Positions 6,692-13,034 of a DNA stretch of 15,277 bases are shown one piece after another. The stretch is taken from the NCBI GenBank assembly GCA_049587975.1, contig JBAVEY010000341.1, positions 1-15,277 of the forward strand, in the 5' to 3' direction. The notes beneath the pieces are model-generated. The model was given only the letters and a program-made list of their open reading frames with translations. It did not search any database and was not told the origin of the DNA. Each line of letters starts with the position of its first letter. The first letter of the stretch is position 1. Both the position numbers and the translations under genes were made by a program. Source of the DNA: DASSJM01 sp049587975. Lineage in GTDB: Bacteria > Actinomycetota > UBA4738 > HRBIN12.

Positions 6692-7516
6692 ATGGATGCG
6701 GAGACGTCGGGTGGATGCGACCTGTATCACGAGGAGGTCGGAGAGGGCACACCGATCCTCCTGATCCACCCCTCGGGGGCGACGGGCTCGACCTGGGGCC
6801 CCGCGGTCGAGGAGCTCGCGCGGGTCGGACGGGTGATCACGTACGACCGCCGAGGGTACGCGCGATCCGGCGGCGAGCCGGTCCGGACGCTCTCCACGCA
6901 TTCGGCCGACGCCGCAGCGCTCCTGGAGTCCCTGCAGGCTCCGCCCGCCGTGGTCGTCGGGACGAGCTCGGGGGCGATGATCGCCCTCGACCTGGCGGTG
7001 CGGCGTCCGGACCTGGTGCGGGCGGTCGTCGAGCACGAGGGCCCCTGGCGCTTCACCCGTCATCTCCCGACGGGCTCACAGGTCAGGACGTTCGCCACGA
7101 TGGGGTCGTTCGTCCTGCGCGGCCGCCACGACGACGCCTCGGAAGCCCTGTTGCGCTCGGCCTACGCCTACCGCGAGGGCGGAACGGCGTGGGACGCCTT
7201 CCCGGAGGAGTGGCGGCGAGCCGGCAGGGAGAACGCGAAGCCGGCCCTGTGGGACTTCCTCATCTCGATCGGCAACCTTCCATCGGCGGCGGAACTCGCG
7301 AGCATCGAGGTCCTGGTCGTGTGCAGTTACGGCTCGCGGAGTCCCGACTTCATGGCCCGTCGCACGAGGTCGCTCGCCGCCGCCATCCCCACCGCGAGGA
7401 CGCACCGGATCGAGGGGGCAGCTCACGCGGCTCCCTTCGACGCACCGGCCGACTTCGTGCAGCTGATCGCCGACACCATCACGATCCGCGATGGCGACAG
7501 GTCGAGCAGGAGGTGA
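6692..7516 (+). CDS. Alpha/beta hydrolase
   Basis: The 274-residue protein has the alpha/beta hydrolase fold. An oxyanion-loop segment, LLIHPSGATGSTW, lies at about 23-35, YDRRGYARSG follows at 51-60, the nucleophile elbow GTSSG has Ser92, and the C-terminal GAAHAAPFDAP carries the catalytic His245. The acid is not obvious; Asp219 in the SRSPDFMAR segment is a candidate. The substrate cannot be predicted; relatives are esterases, haloperoxidase-like enzymes and lactonases. GAGAGGAG precedes the ATG at 6692. The gene is fifth in the operon, 30 nt after the CoA-binding gene, and pairing of a hydrolase with a CoA-binding protein hints at acyl or thioester chemistry, though this is only suggestive. 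Confidence 0.88.
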   Translation: MDAETSGGCDLYHEEVGEGTPILLIHPSGATGSTWGPAVEELARVGRVITYDRRGYARSGGEPVRTLSTHSADAAALLESLQAPPAVVVGTSSGAMIALDLAVRRPDLVRAVVEHEGPWRFTRHLPTGSQVRTFATMGSFVLRGRHDDASEALLRSAYAYREGGTAWDAFPEEWRRAGRENAKPALWDFLISIGNLPSAAELASIEVLVVCSYGSRSPDFMARRTRSLAAAIPTARTHRIEGAAHAAPFDAPADFVQLIADTITIRDGDRSSRR

Positions 7517-7598
7517 GGTGCGGATCACCCAAGACATCGGCCCACCGTGTGACGAGAAGGAAGGGCGCAACCCGCGCCACGGTCGAAGGGAGGCAACG

Positions 7599-7913
7599 AT
7601 GGTCATCACCACCACCCCCGGCATCGAGGGCAGGAGCGTCTCCGAATACCTGGGCGTCGTCGCGGCTCAGGGCGTGCTGGGCGTCAACGTCTTCAAGGAC
7701 GTGACCGCCGGCATGCGCAACATCTTCGGTGGTCGTTCGAAGTCCTACGAGAACGAGCTGGCGTCGGGAGTGAGCGACTCCCTCGTTGAGCTCGAGCAGC
7801 AAGCCGGCCGGCTGGGCGCCGATGCCGTCGTCGGGGTCGACATCGACTACGAAGCCGTCGGATCCCAGATGTTGATGATCAGCGCGTCCGGCACGGCCGT
7901 GAGGCTTGCGTGA
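7599..7913 (+). CDS. YbjQ-family (UPF0145) protein
   Basis: The 104-residue protein matches the YbjQ/UPF0145 family of about 100-110 residues: TTPGIEGRSVSEYLGVV near the start, a central amphipathic helix ending ELEQQAGRLGADAVVGVDIDYE, and a final strand MLMISASGTAVRL. Family members form pentameric barrels and have been called heavy-metal-binding from structural genomics, but the function is not established, and no Cys is present here. The start at 7599 follows GGGAGG by 5 nt. The 82-nt gap before it is the longest in the operon and holds no evident terminator. The gene ends 38 nt before the next. Confidence 0.88.
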   Translation: MVITTTPGIEGRSVSEYLGVVAAQGVLGVNVFKDVTAGMRNIFGGRSKSYENELASGVSDSLVELEQQAGRLGADAVVGVDIDYEAVGSQMLMISASGTAVRLA

Positions 7914-7951
7914 CGATCGTCGAGGATCTCCGACGGAAGGGGGGCGGCTCT

Positions 7952-8395
7952 ATGGGCGAGGATGAGACGACGTTTCCGATGGACGTCGGCGATGAAGATC
8001 CTTCGTCTCGGCCGTGGAACTACCGACCCGAGGGCTATCTAGTGGAGATCATCGCCGACATCCAGGAGGGAAGGCGGGCGGAGGCGGCACTCACGGAGGC
8101 AGGATTCGCGCCGGAGGACATCAAGCTTTACACGGGCAAGCAGATCCTGGACAACCAGGCGGTGTACGTAGGGCGACGGAGCGTCATCACCAAGCTCGTT
8201 GCCTGGATCTTCGCCGAAGACACTGAGGGCCGCGAGCTCTATCTCGCCTACGCGCGGCAAGACCGGTGCGCGATCTGGCTGCGCATCCTCGACGAGGGTC
8301 GTGTCGCCAAGGCTCTCCGAGTGCTCGCCGACTTCGACTGCCTGCATGCTCGCTACTACGGCCACGACGAGGAGCACGACTTCCACATCGTCTGA
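7952..8395 (+). CDS. Uncharacterised soluble protein, last gene of the operon
   Basis: The 147-residue protein has an acidic N-terminus (about 1-25) and then YLVEIIADIQEGRRAEAALTEAGFAPEDI, a strand-helix unit like those in general-stress proteins in which a helix follows a short strand and AGF(x)PEDI ends it. A second unit (ELYLAYARQDRCAIWLRILD then RVAKALRVLADFDC) suggests a duplicated ferredoxin-like fold. The tail HARYYGHDEEHDFHIV is rich in His, Asp and Glu. I do not recognise a named family. The ATG at 7952 is chosen because GGAAGGGGGG precedes it by about 7 nt; a GTG at 7910 overlapping the previous stop lacks such a site. It closes the seven-gene operon and converges on the histidine kinase gene. 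Confidence 0.75.
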   Translation: MGEDETTFPMDVGDEDPSSRPWNYRPEGYLVEIIADIQEGRRAEAALTEAGFAPEDIKLYTGKQILDNQAVYVGRRSVITKLVAWIFAEDTEGRELYLAYARQDRCAIWLRILDEGRVAKALRVLADFDCLHARYYGHDEEHDFHIV

Positions 8396-8403
8396 TCGAG
8401 GAA

Positions 8404-8429
8404 CTCCACGCAGACGACACACGGTCCAC
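8404..8429. repeat. 26-bp dispersed intergenic repeat, copy A
   Basis: This segment matches 12908-12933 at 24 of 26 positions in the same orientation; the uninterrupted core ACGACACACGGTCCAC is 16 bp. It begins 8 nt after the stop of the last operon gene. A shorter match, ACGGTCCACAC, occurs at the start of the phosphoesterase relic (about 12709-12720). All copies lie between genes. No coding or tRNA identity is apparent. Confidence 0.6.
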
Positions 8430-8433
8430 ACAG

Positions 8434-8514
8434 CGGCGGCTCGAGTCCTAGACACCAGGCTGGGTGCACCGCGGTTCGCCTGAGCTGGAATTGGCCAACA
8501 ACACCGAGCCGCCG
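8434..8514. repeat. 10-bp inverted repeat between convergent genes
   Basis: CGGCGGCTCG (8434-8443) and CGAGCCGCCG (8505-8514) are perfect complements separated by 61 nt. Inside lie a CAGGC/GCCTG pair (8456-8460 and 8478-8482) and the palindrome GGTGCACC (8463-8470), so the whole could fold as a branched hairpin. It fills the gap between the operon end (8395) and the kinase stop (8532) and may help end both transcripts. No T-run follows. Confidence 0.4.
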
Positions 8515-8531
8515 GGGCCCGTCTGTCGTTG

Positions 8532-10514
8532 TCAGGCGGTCGCGGCGATCGTCATGACGTCTGGGGTGCCCGCCAGACCCTCGTAGTCATCGCCGATGGG
8601 GACGCGGACCGCGAAGACCGAGCCCGAGGCATCCGACCGGTCCAGCCAAACGGAGCCGCCGAGCCGCTCGGCCGCGCGACGGCAGATGTACAGGCCCATC
8701 CCGACGCCACCGACGCGGCGGGTCGTCGACTGATCGACCTGGTAGAACCGATCGAAGACCCGCTCGCGCTCGGAGGCGGCTATGCCGGGGCCCCGGTCCC
8801 TCACCCGGATGATGACGCCGTCGGCTTCCTTACCCACGGACACGGTCACTCGCTCCTCGGGCGGCGAGTACTTCAGCGCGTTGTTGACGAGGTTCCGTAC
8901 GATCCGGTAGACGTCCTCCTCCACGCCGACGATGGGTGGGACATCGTCCGACATCACCACGTCGATACGTTGCTGTCCGTCGACCTTCGCTTCGTCGTCC
9001 ACGACGCGGGTCAGTAAGCCGCCGAGACCGATCTCCTCGCTCGGCCGAGTCGGTGGCTCAGGAGACTCGATGCGCGAGGCGAAGAGCAGATCCTCGATCA
9101 GCTCCTTCAGGCGCTCCGCCTGTCGGTCGGCCGCCCCTAGGAACTCCTGCTGCTCGGCGGGCGTGAATCGAACGTCCTGACGCAGCAGCGTCTTGACGAA
9201 CCCCTGGACGGTGGTGATCGGCGTACGGAGCTCGTGCGAGACCGTCGCGACGAACTCGTCCTTCAGCCGGTTCATCTCCGTCTCGTGCACGAGCGCGCGC
9301 TCGAGTCGCTCGAGCAGCAGCGAGTTTCGGAGCGTGACGCCCACGTGGTTGGTCAGCGTCCGCAGCACCTCGAGGTCGTCCTCATCGAACGTGCTGAAGT
9401 AGCCGACGCGATCGGCGATCGTGATGACCCCGAGCAGTTCGTCGTCCGAGCAGATCGGAGCAACGATCGCATCGCGGATCTGCCGCTCCCCGAAGAACCG
9501 TCTCAGCGCGTCGTCATGGATCGGGCGGGCAAGCAGCACCGCCTCCCGTTCGGAGGCGACCCGCGCCCACAAGCCCTCGGCAGGATCCGGGGAGACCGAG
9601 TGGAACTCCGTCCGTTCGTCGCCGGGTCCGATCTGGCACCCAACGAGCGGCTGCCCGGGCTCTTCGGGCCACAGGAGCACCTCGGCGATCTCAGCGTTGA
9701 ACATCTCGCGCATATGCTGCAGGAGCACGGGGATCATGTCCTCACGCTTCAGCGACCGCTGCGCCAGACCGGTCGCCCGCTGGAGCTGCAGCAGATCGTC
9801 GTGCTTGCGCTGAAGATCGGTCAACGCTTTGCCGGCGAGGTACGTCGTCGCAGCCGGCGCCGTTACCAGCAGGACCGATGCCGGATGCTGCAGGTAGACC
9901 ATCACGGCGAGGATCCCGAGCGCCGTGCTCGCGACGGTCAGCGCCGTCCCGACGCCGAGCACCTCGTCGAAGAGTCGGAGCCTGTCGTCGGAGAGCGCGA
10001 TCGCGACGTTGATCAGCATCCCGCCGATCACGTCCGCGACTAGCGTTGCGCCGATGACGCCGACCCAGACCGCCGGCCACCCGGCCGGGAACGCCGACAG
10101 GCATACCGACACGACCACGACCGCGATGAGCGTCGTGAAGGCCCGCTGCGCGACGTTGAACGTCAGGCGCTGCGGGTTCTGCCGGCGGTGGACGGCGAGG
10201 GCCACGCCGACGCCGACCGTCTGCGCCAGGACGAGTCCACCCGGGCTCGCGAACATCAGGCCAAACACGAGCGGGATCTCGGCGAGCGAGAAGGTCTGCG
10301 CGTGGCGGGCGATGCGGATGTGCATCACGAACACCTCGGCCAGCCCGAACGCGAGGGCGAGCGCCCACAGTGGTACCGACCGTTCGCCGGCGAGAGGCGG
10401 CTCCTCGGCGCGCACCCCGAGCCAGATGAGAACGCTCACGAGCAGAAGCGACGTCGTGAGCATCCACACGGCGGTTGCGTGCGAGACGTACCGAGCGCGG
10501 AGCCGCTGCAGCAC
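8532..10514 (-). CDS. Membrane-bound GAF sensor histidine kinase
   Basis: The 660-residue protein has about seven to eight hydrophobic segments in residues 15-235, a MASE-like actinobacterial sensor region including SLAEIPLVFGLMFASPGGL and RLTFNVAQRAF. A GAF domain follows (about 255-400), then HisKA with the H-box VSHELRTP (phospho-acceptor His427), and HATPase_c with the N-box NLVNNALKYSP (541-551), G1 box DRGPGIA (573-579) and G2 box GVGMGLYI (603-610). It should autophosphorylate His427 in response to a membrane or small-molecule signal. No response regulator is encoded in the window. The GTG start at 10514 shares one base with the TAG of the subtilase gene (TAGTG), so translation is very likely coupled to it. 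The position of the kinase beside the LAL-linked operon may be coincidental. Confidence 0.93.
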   Translation of the reverse strand: MLQRLRARYVSHATAVWMLTTSLLLVSVLIWLGVRAEEPPLAGERSVPLWALALAFGLAEVFVMHIRIARHAQTFSLAEIPLVFGLMFASPGGLVLAQTVGVGVALAVHRRQNPQRLTFNVAQRAFTTLIAVVVVSVCLSAFPAGWPAVWVGVIGATLVADVIGGMLINVAIALSDDRLRLFDEVLGVGTALTVASTALGILAVMVYLQHPASVLLVTAPAATTYLAGKALTDLQRKHDDLLQLQRATGLAQRSLKREDMIPVLLQHMREMFNAEIAEVLLWPEEPGQPLVGCQIGPGDERTEFHSVSPDPAEGLWARVASEREAVLLARPIHDDALRRFFGERQIRDAIVAPICSDDELLGVITIADRVGYFSTFDEDDLEVLRTLTNHVGVTLRNSLLLERLERALVHETEMNRLKDEFVATVSHELRTPITTVQGFVKTLLRQDVRFTPAEQQEFLGAADRQAERLKELIEDLLFASRIESPEPPTRPSEEIGLGGLLTRVVDDEAKVDGQQRIDVVMSDDVPPIVGVEEDVYRIVRNLVNNALKYSPPEERVTVSVGKEADGVIIRVRDRGPGIAASERERVFDRFYQVDQSTTRRVGGVGMGLYICRRAAERLGGSVWLDRSDASGSVFAVRVPIGDDYEGLAGTPDVMTIAATA

Positions 10515-12322
10515 TAGTCCCCCCAGAGGGTGCTCGCCCAGGCACCGGAGGACAAGGCCGAGGGCGCATCATCGGACCCCCACGAGCCGGCGGACCAACC
10601 GGAGCCGCTCCACGTCCGGGCCGACCACGCGCGCCCGCTCCAGGTCCTGGCCGACCACGAGTTCCCGGTCCACGTCCGAGCGGACCAGGTTCTCGCGCTC
10701 CAGCTCGAGCCGCACCAGCAGTCCCCGGACCAGGTCCTGGCGTTCCACTGGCCCTCAGACCACGTCGTCCCGTCCCAGCTGCTCGCCGTCCAGGTCGTCG
10801 CGTCCCAGGTGTCGCCGAAGATCGTCTGTTCGCCCTCGAGGATCACGCCCTCGTCCTCGGTGACGATCGACCCCCGGGCGAGCTGCAGGGAGCCGAGCCC
10901 GGTGGATCGCGGCCACGTCTGCACGGCGTCGGCGACGGTCGAGACCTTCGCCTCCCTCGCGCGGTGCATGTTGATCAGGCCGGCCCCCTGCGCGATCGGA
11001 TCCGCGTTGGGGAGCGGGACGGCCGCCTGCATCAGCAAGGCCTTCACCTGATCGGGTGTGAGCTCGGGATGCTGGTCGAGGAGCGTGGCGACGGCCCCCG
11101 ACACGATCGCGGCCGCCTGGGACGAGCCGCTCCCCCTGAAGAATCGGGCCGTCCCGACGCGCGCGTTCGGGTTCGCCTCGTCGACGAGGCTCCCGGGATC
11201 CCGAAGACTGATGATCGACTTCCCGGGTGCGACCAGGTCCGGATGGCGGATCGCGTTCCCCCGCGTCTGCCACGACGGGATCACGTCGTCCTTCGGGTCG
11301 TCCGTTCCCCTCGTGTCGTCGCCACCGACCGCGATCACGTAGGGGTCGTACGCAGGATCGTTGAGCTGCGGTGAGCCGAACCCGGAATTGCCGGCCGCGA
11401 CGACCACGACGATGCCGTGGAGCCACGCAACCTCGGCAGCGTACGCCAACGGGTCCAGCCGGTAGTCCTGCGTGCCGTCGGTCCCGAAGGACAGGTTCAG
11501 GACTCGGATGTTGAGCCCATCGCTGTCTCGGTGCTGCACGACCCAGTCGATGGCCGCGATAACCTGTGACACGTCGGTCGCGCCGTCGCTCGCCGCGACC
11601 TTGATCGAGACGATCCGTGCGCCGGGGGCCGCACCGACGAAGGCGTGGTCGTACTCCTCGTCCTCCTTGCCGGGCGGGATCCATGCGTCGCGGCCGGCGA
11701 TGAGGCCAGCCATGTGGGTGCCGTGACCGTACGTGTCGACCTGCGTGAGGTTGGAAGCCTGCGAGTCGAACGAGAGATCCGGGCCGTTGACGACCTGCAT
11801 GTCGATCCCCGGCACCGGCGCCACGCCCGAGTCGATCAGCGCAACATCGATGCCATCGCCGGACCAGCCCCGTTGCCACATCTCGAAGAGCTTCGTGTTG
11901 CGCGCCACCTTGAGCCACGACCCCGGGTCCTTGTTCGGATCGATGCCGTCGACGTTGCTCAGCAGATGCACGGTGGCGTCGGGGGTGACGGACAGGATCT
12001 CGGGTGATCCCTGCAACGCGGCGACGTCGCCGGCCGGGACCGTGGCGGCGAAGCCGTCGATGATCGAGATGTGTCGGCCGACCCGGCCACCCGATCCGAT
12101 GACGAGGCTCTCGGCGGCATCCATCGATCCGGGCGCGCCTCGGACGATGACGCGCACAAGCTCGCCCGGCTCGGACGCAGCGGCGATCGGAACGAGACCG
12201 GTGGCGAGCACGATCGCGAGGACCGTGGCGGCGAGCAAGACGTGCGGCCGCTCGATGCTGACTCCGGCACGCAGCGGTCCTGGCGTCGTTTCGCGTTCCG
12301 GCCGCACCCTCTGGAGATCCAT
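10514..12322 (-). CDS. Secreted subtilisin-like serine protease (S8) with Trp-repeat tail
   Basis: The 602-residue protein has a basic N-terminus and a signal-type hydrophobic segment (about 28-48, ending near AAAS), an I9-like propeptide (about 54-120) and an S8 catalytic domain. Catalytic residues are Asp164 in VALIDSG, His200 in YGHGTHMAG and Ser401 in GSGSSQAAA (where GTSMA is usual), with oxyanion Asn312 in AAGNSG. Residues 506-581 are a tail in which Trp recurs exactly every fifth residue (16 Trp), mostly W-S-A-R-T-like. No LPxTG or other sorting motif is seen, so it is probably released or held by the tail. AGGAGGAG lies 6 nt before the ATG at 12322. It is the first gene of a two-gene unit with the kinase; whether the protease product signals to the kinase is unknown. 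Confidence 0.93.
   Translation of the reverse strand: MDLQRVRPERETTPGPLRAGVSIERPHVLLAATVLAIVLATGLVPIAAASEPGELVRVIVRGAPGSMDAAESLVIGSGGRVGRHISIIDGFAATVPAGDVAALQGSPEILSVTPDATVHLLSNVDGIDPNKDPGSWLKVARNTKLFEMWQRGWSGDGIDVALIDSGVAPVPGIDMQVVNGPDLSFDSQASNLTQVDTYGHGTHMAGLIAGRDAWIPPGKEDEEYDHAFVGAAPGARIVSIKVAASDGATDVSQVIAAIDWVVQHRDSDGLNIRVLNLSFGTDGTQDYRLDPLAYAAEVAWLHGIVVVVAAGNSGFGSPQLNDPAYDPYVIAVGGDDTRGTDDPKDDVIPSWQTRGNAIRHPDLVAPGKSIISLRDPGSLVDEANPNARVGTARFFRGSGSSQAAAIVSGAVATLLDQHPELTPDQVKALLMQAAVPLPNADPIAQGAGLINMHRAREAKVSTVADAVQTWPRSTGLGSLQLARGSIVTEDEGVILEGEQTIFGDTWDATTWTASSWDGTTWSEGQWNARTWSGDCWCGSSWSARTWSARTWTGNSWSARTWSGRAWSARTWSGSGWSAGSWGSDDAPSALSSGAWASTLWGD
10580..10807 (-). repeat. 15-bp tandem repeats encoding Trp pentapeptides
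   Basis: This part of the subtilase gene is built of about fifteen 15-bp units, each encoding one Trp and four mostly small or polar residues (WSART, WSGRA, WSGSG and similar). The Trp codons are in perfect register across 76 residues. One unit pair contains two Cys (WSGDCWCGSS). Unit sequences differ enough to look old rather than like a fresh slippage array. A repeated beta structure is likely. Confidence 0.85.
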
Positions 12323-12404
12323 GTCGGGCTCCTCCTGCGTGGGTCCCCATCCTGAGGGGTGCGTTGTAGGCCGCGCATCCGACGGAGGAGTCGTTTCTGA
12401 ACCA

Positions 12405-12424
12405 CCGTTCCGGAGGCCGAACGG
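12405..12424. repeat. 6-bp inverted repeat upstream of the subtilase
   Basis: CCGTTC (12405-12410) and GAACGG (12419-12424) are perfect complements around an 8-nt spacer, about 83-102 bp upstream of the subtilase start on the minus strand. It is a possible operator, but such short repeats are common in GC-rich DNA. Confidence 0.25.
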
Positions 12425-12556
12425 AGGACATGCTGGGTTGCGAGGGGGAGGCCTTTGGACCTGTGCGGCGGGACGCTGTGCTCGTACCGAGCCGCTCGAG
12501 AGGACGTTCCGCGCCAGGATCGTTGCGGCGGAGTGCCCAACTCCTGCGATCCGGCG

Positions 12557-12711
12557 CTAGTGGGGCTCCAAAAGGTCCTTGCCGATCACGCTTCGAACGA
12601 GGCGACCTCACCCGGCTCGTACAGATGGCCAGGCAAGTTGTCGAACGAGCGGTTCTCGAACATCACGCTCACGACGTGATCGAACTTCTGTCCGCCACCT
12701 TGTGTAGCCAC
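12557..12711 (-). pseudogene. N-terminal relic of a phosphoesterase (PF04185-like)
   Basis: From a GTG at 12711, preceded by GGGAGG at a normal distance, the minus strand encodes MATQGGGQKFDHVVSVMFEN and on through RSFDNLPGHLYEPGEVASFEA, ending at TGA 12586. F-D-H-V-V-x-V-M-F-E-N-R-S-F-D-N is the hallmark start of the phosphoesterase/phospholipase C and acid phosphatase family; E-N are active-site residues. One missing base at about 12590 explains the stop: restored, the frame continues GVIGKDL as in relatives and then ends at a TAG at 12557-12559. The rest of the roughly 500-residue enzyme is absent. The retained start and ribosome site indicate a truncated and frameshifted gene. It is a different subfamily from the phosphoesterase at the right edge, judging by remembered relatives. 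Confidence 0.7.
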
Positions 12712-13034
12712 GGTCCACACCTCCCACGAAGCTGCTTCAGCAGCCCGCCTCCGCCAGGCAACCTAACGTCTGTGTCGTGGGCAGCAGCCGCCGAGCCCAC
12801 CAATCGACCATTGGAGGCGCGAGACCGTGGTAGGTGACCGCTTGGTGCCCTATCGTCCCCTTCCCCGGCTCGATCTTCGAACCCAAGGCCGATGTCGGCC
12901 GATCGTGCTCCACGTATACGACACACGGTCCACGCCTCGGTCTGTCGGCTTGTCGTTGGCAAGCTGGTCTGCTTCTGACGCGGCACCCCTCGGAATGCTG
13001 ACGCTGCGCGACACGACTCGGCAGTCTCGACGCG
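12712..13034. other. Non-coding stretch with palindromes between relic and cyclase gene
   Basis: No credible gene lies here; the open frames lack ribosome sites and family-like content. It does contain the palindrome GGCCGA-TG-TCGGCC (12887-12900), the pair CCAAT/ATTGG (12800-12814), a GCTGC-TTCA-GCAGC hairpin near 12730 and copy B of the dispersed repeat. No tRNA-like cloverleaf could be built around the TTCGAA at about 12876, because its flanking stem does not pair. Confidence 0.5.
12908..12933. repeat. 26-bp dispersed intergenic repeat, copy B
   Basis: This copy matches 8404-8429 at 24 of 26 positions with a 16-bp identical core. It lies 8 bp from a 14-bp palindrome (12887-12900) and about 100 bp after the cyclase stop on the minus strand. 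Like copy A, it sits a short way downstream of a gene. Confidence 0.6.

Noticed and set aside
10580..10807. CRISPR-like or minisatellite array from evenly spaced 15-bp units
   Set aside because: The units are in frame, diverged, and encode the protease tail, with no spacers.
12860..12905. Possible tRNA T-loop (TTCGAA) in the gap after the cyclase gene
   Set aside because: The bases flanking the loop do not form a five-base T-stem and no acceptor or anticodon stems could be found.
12669..12986. 105-codon minus-strand frame including the text WTVCRIRG
   Set aside because: It arises from reading the dispersed repeat and crosses the relic region out of frame; no ribosome site or family.
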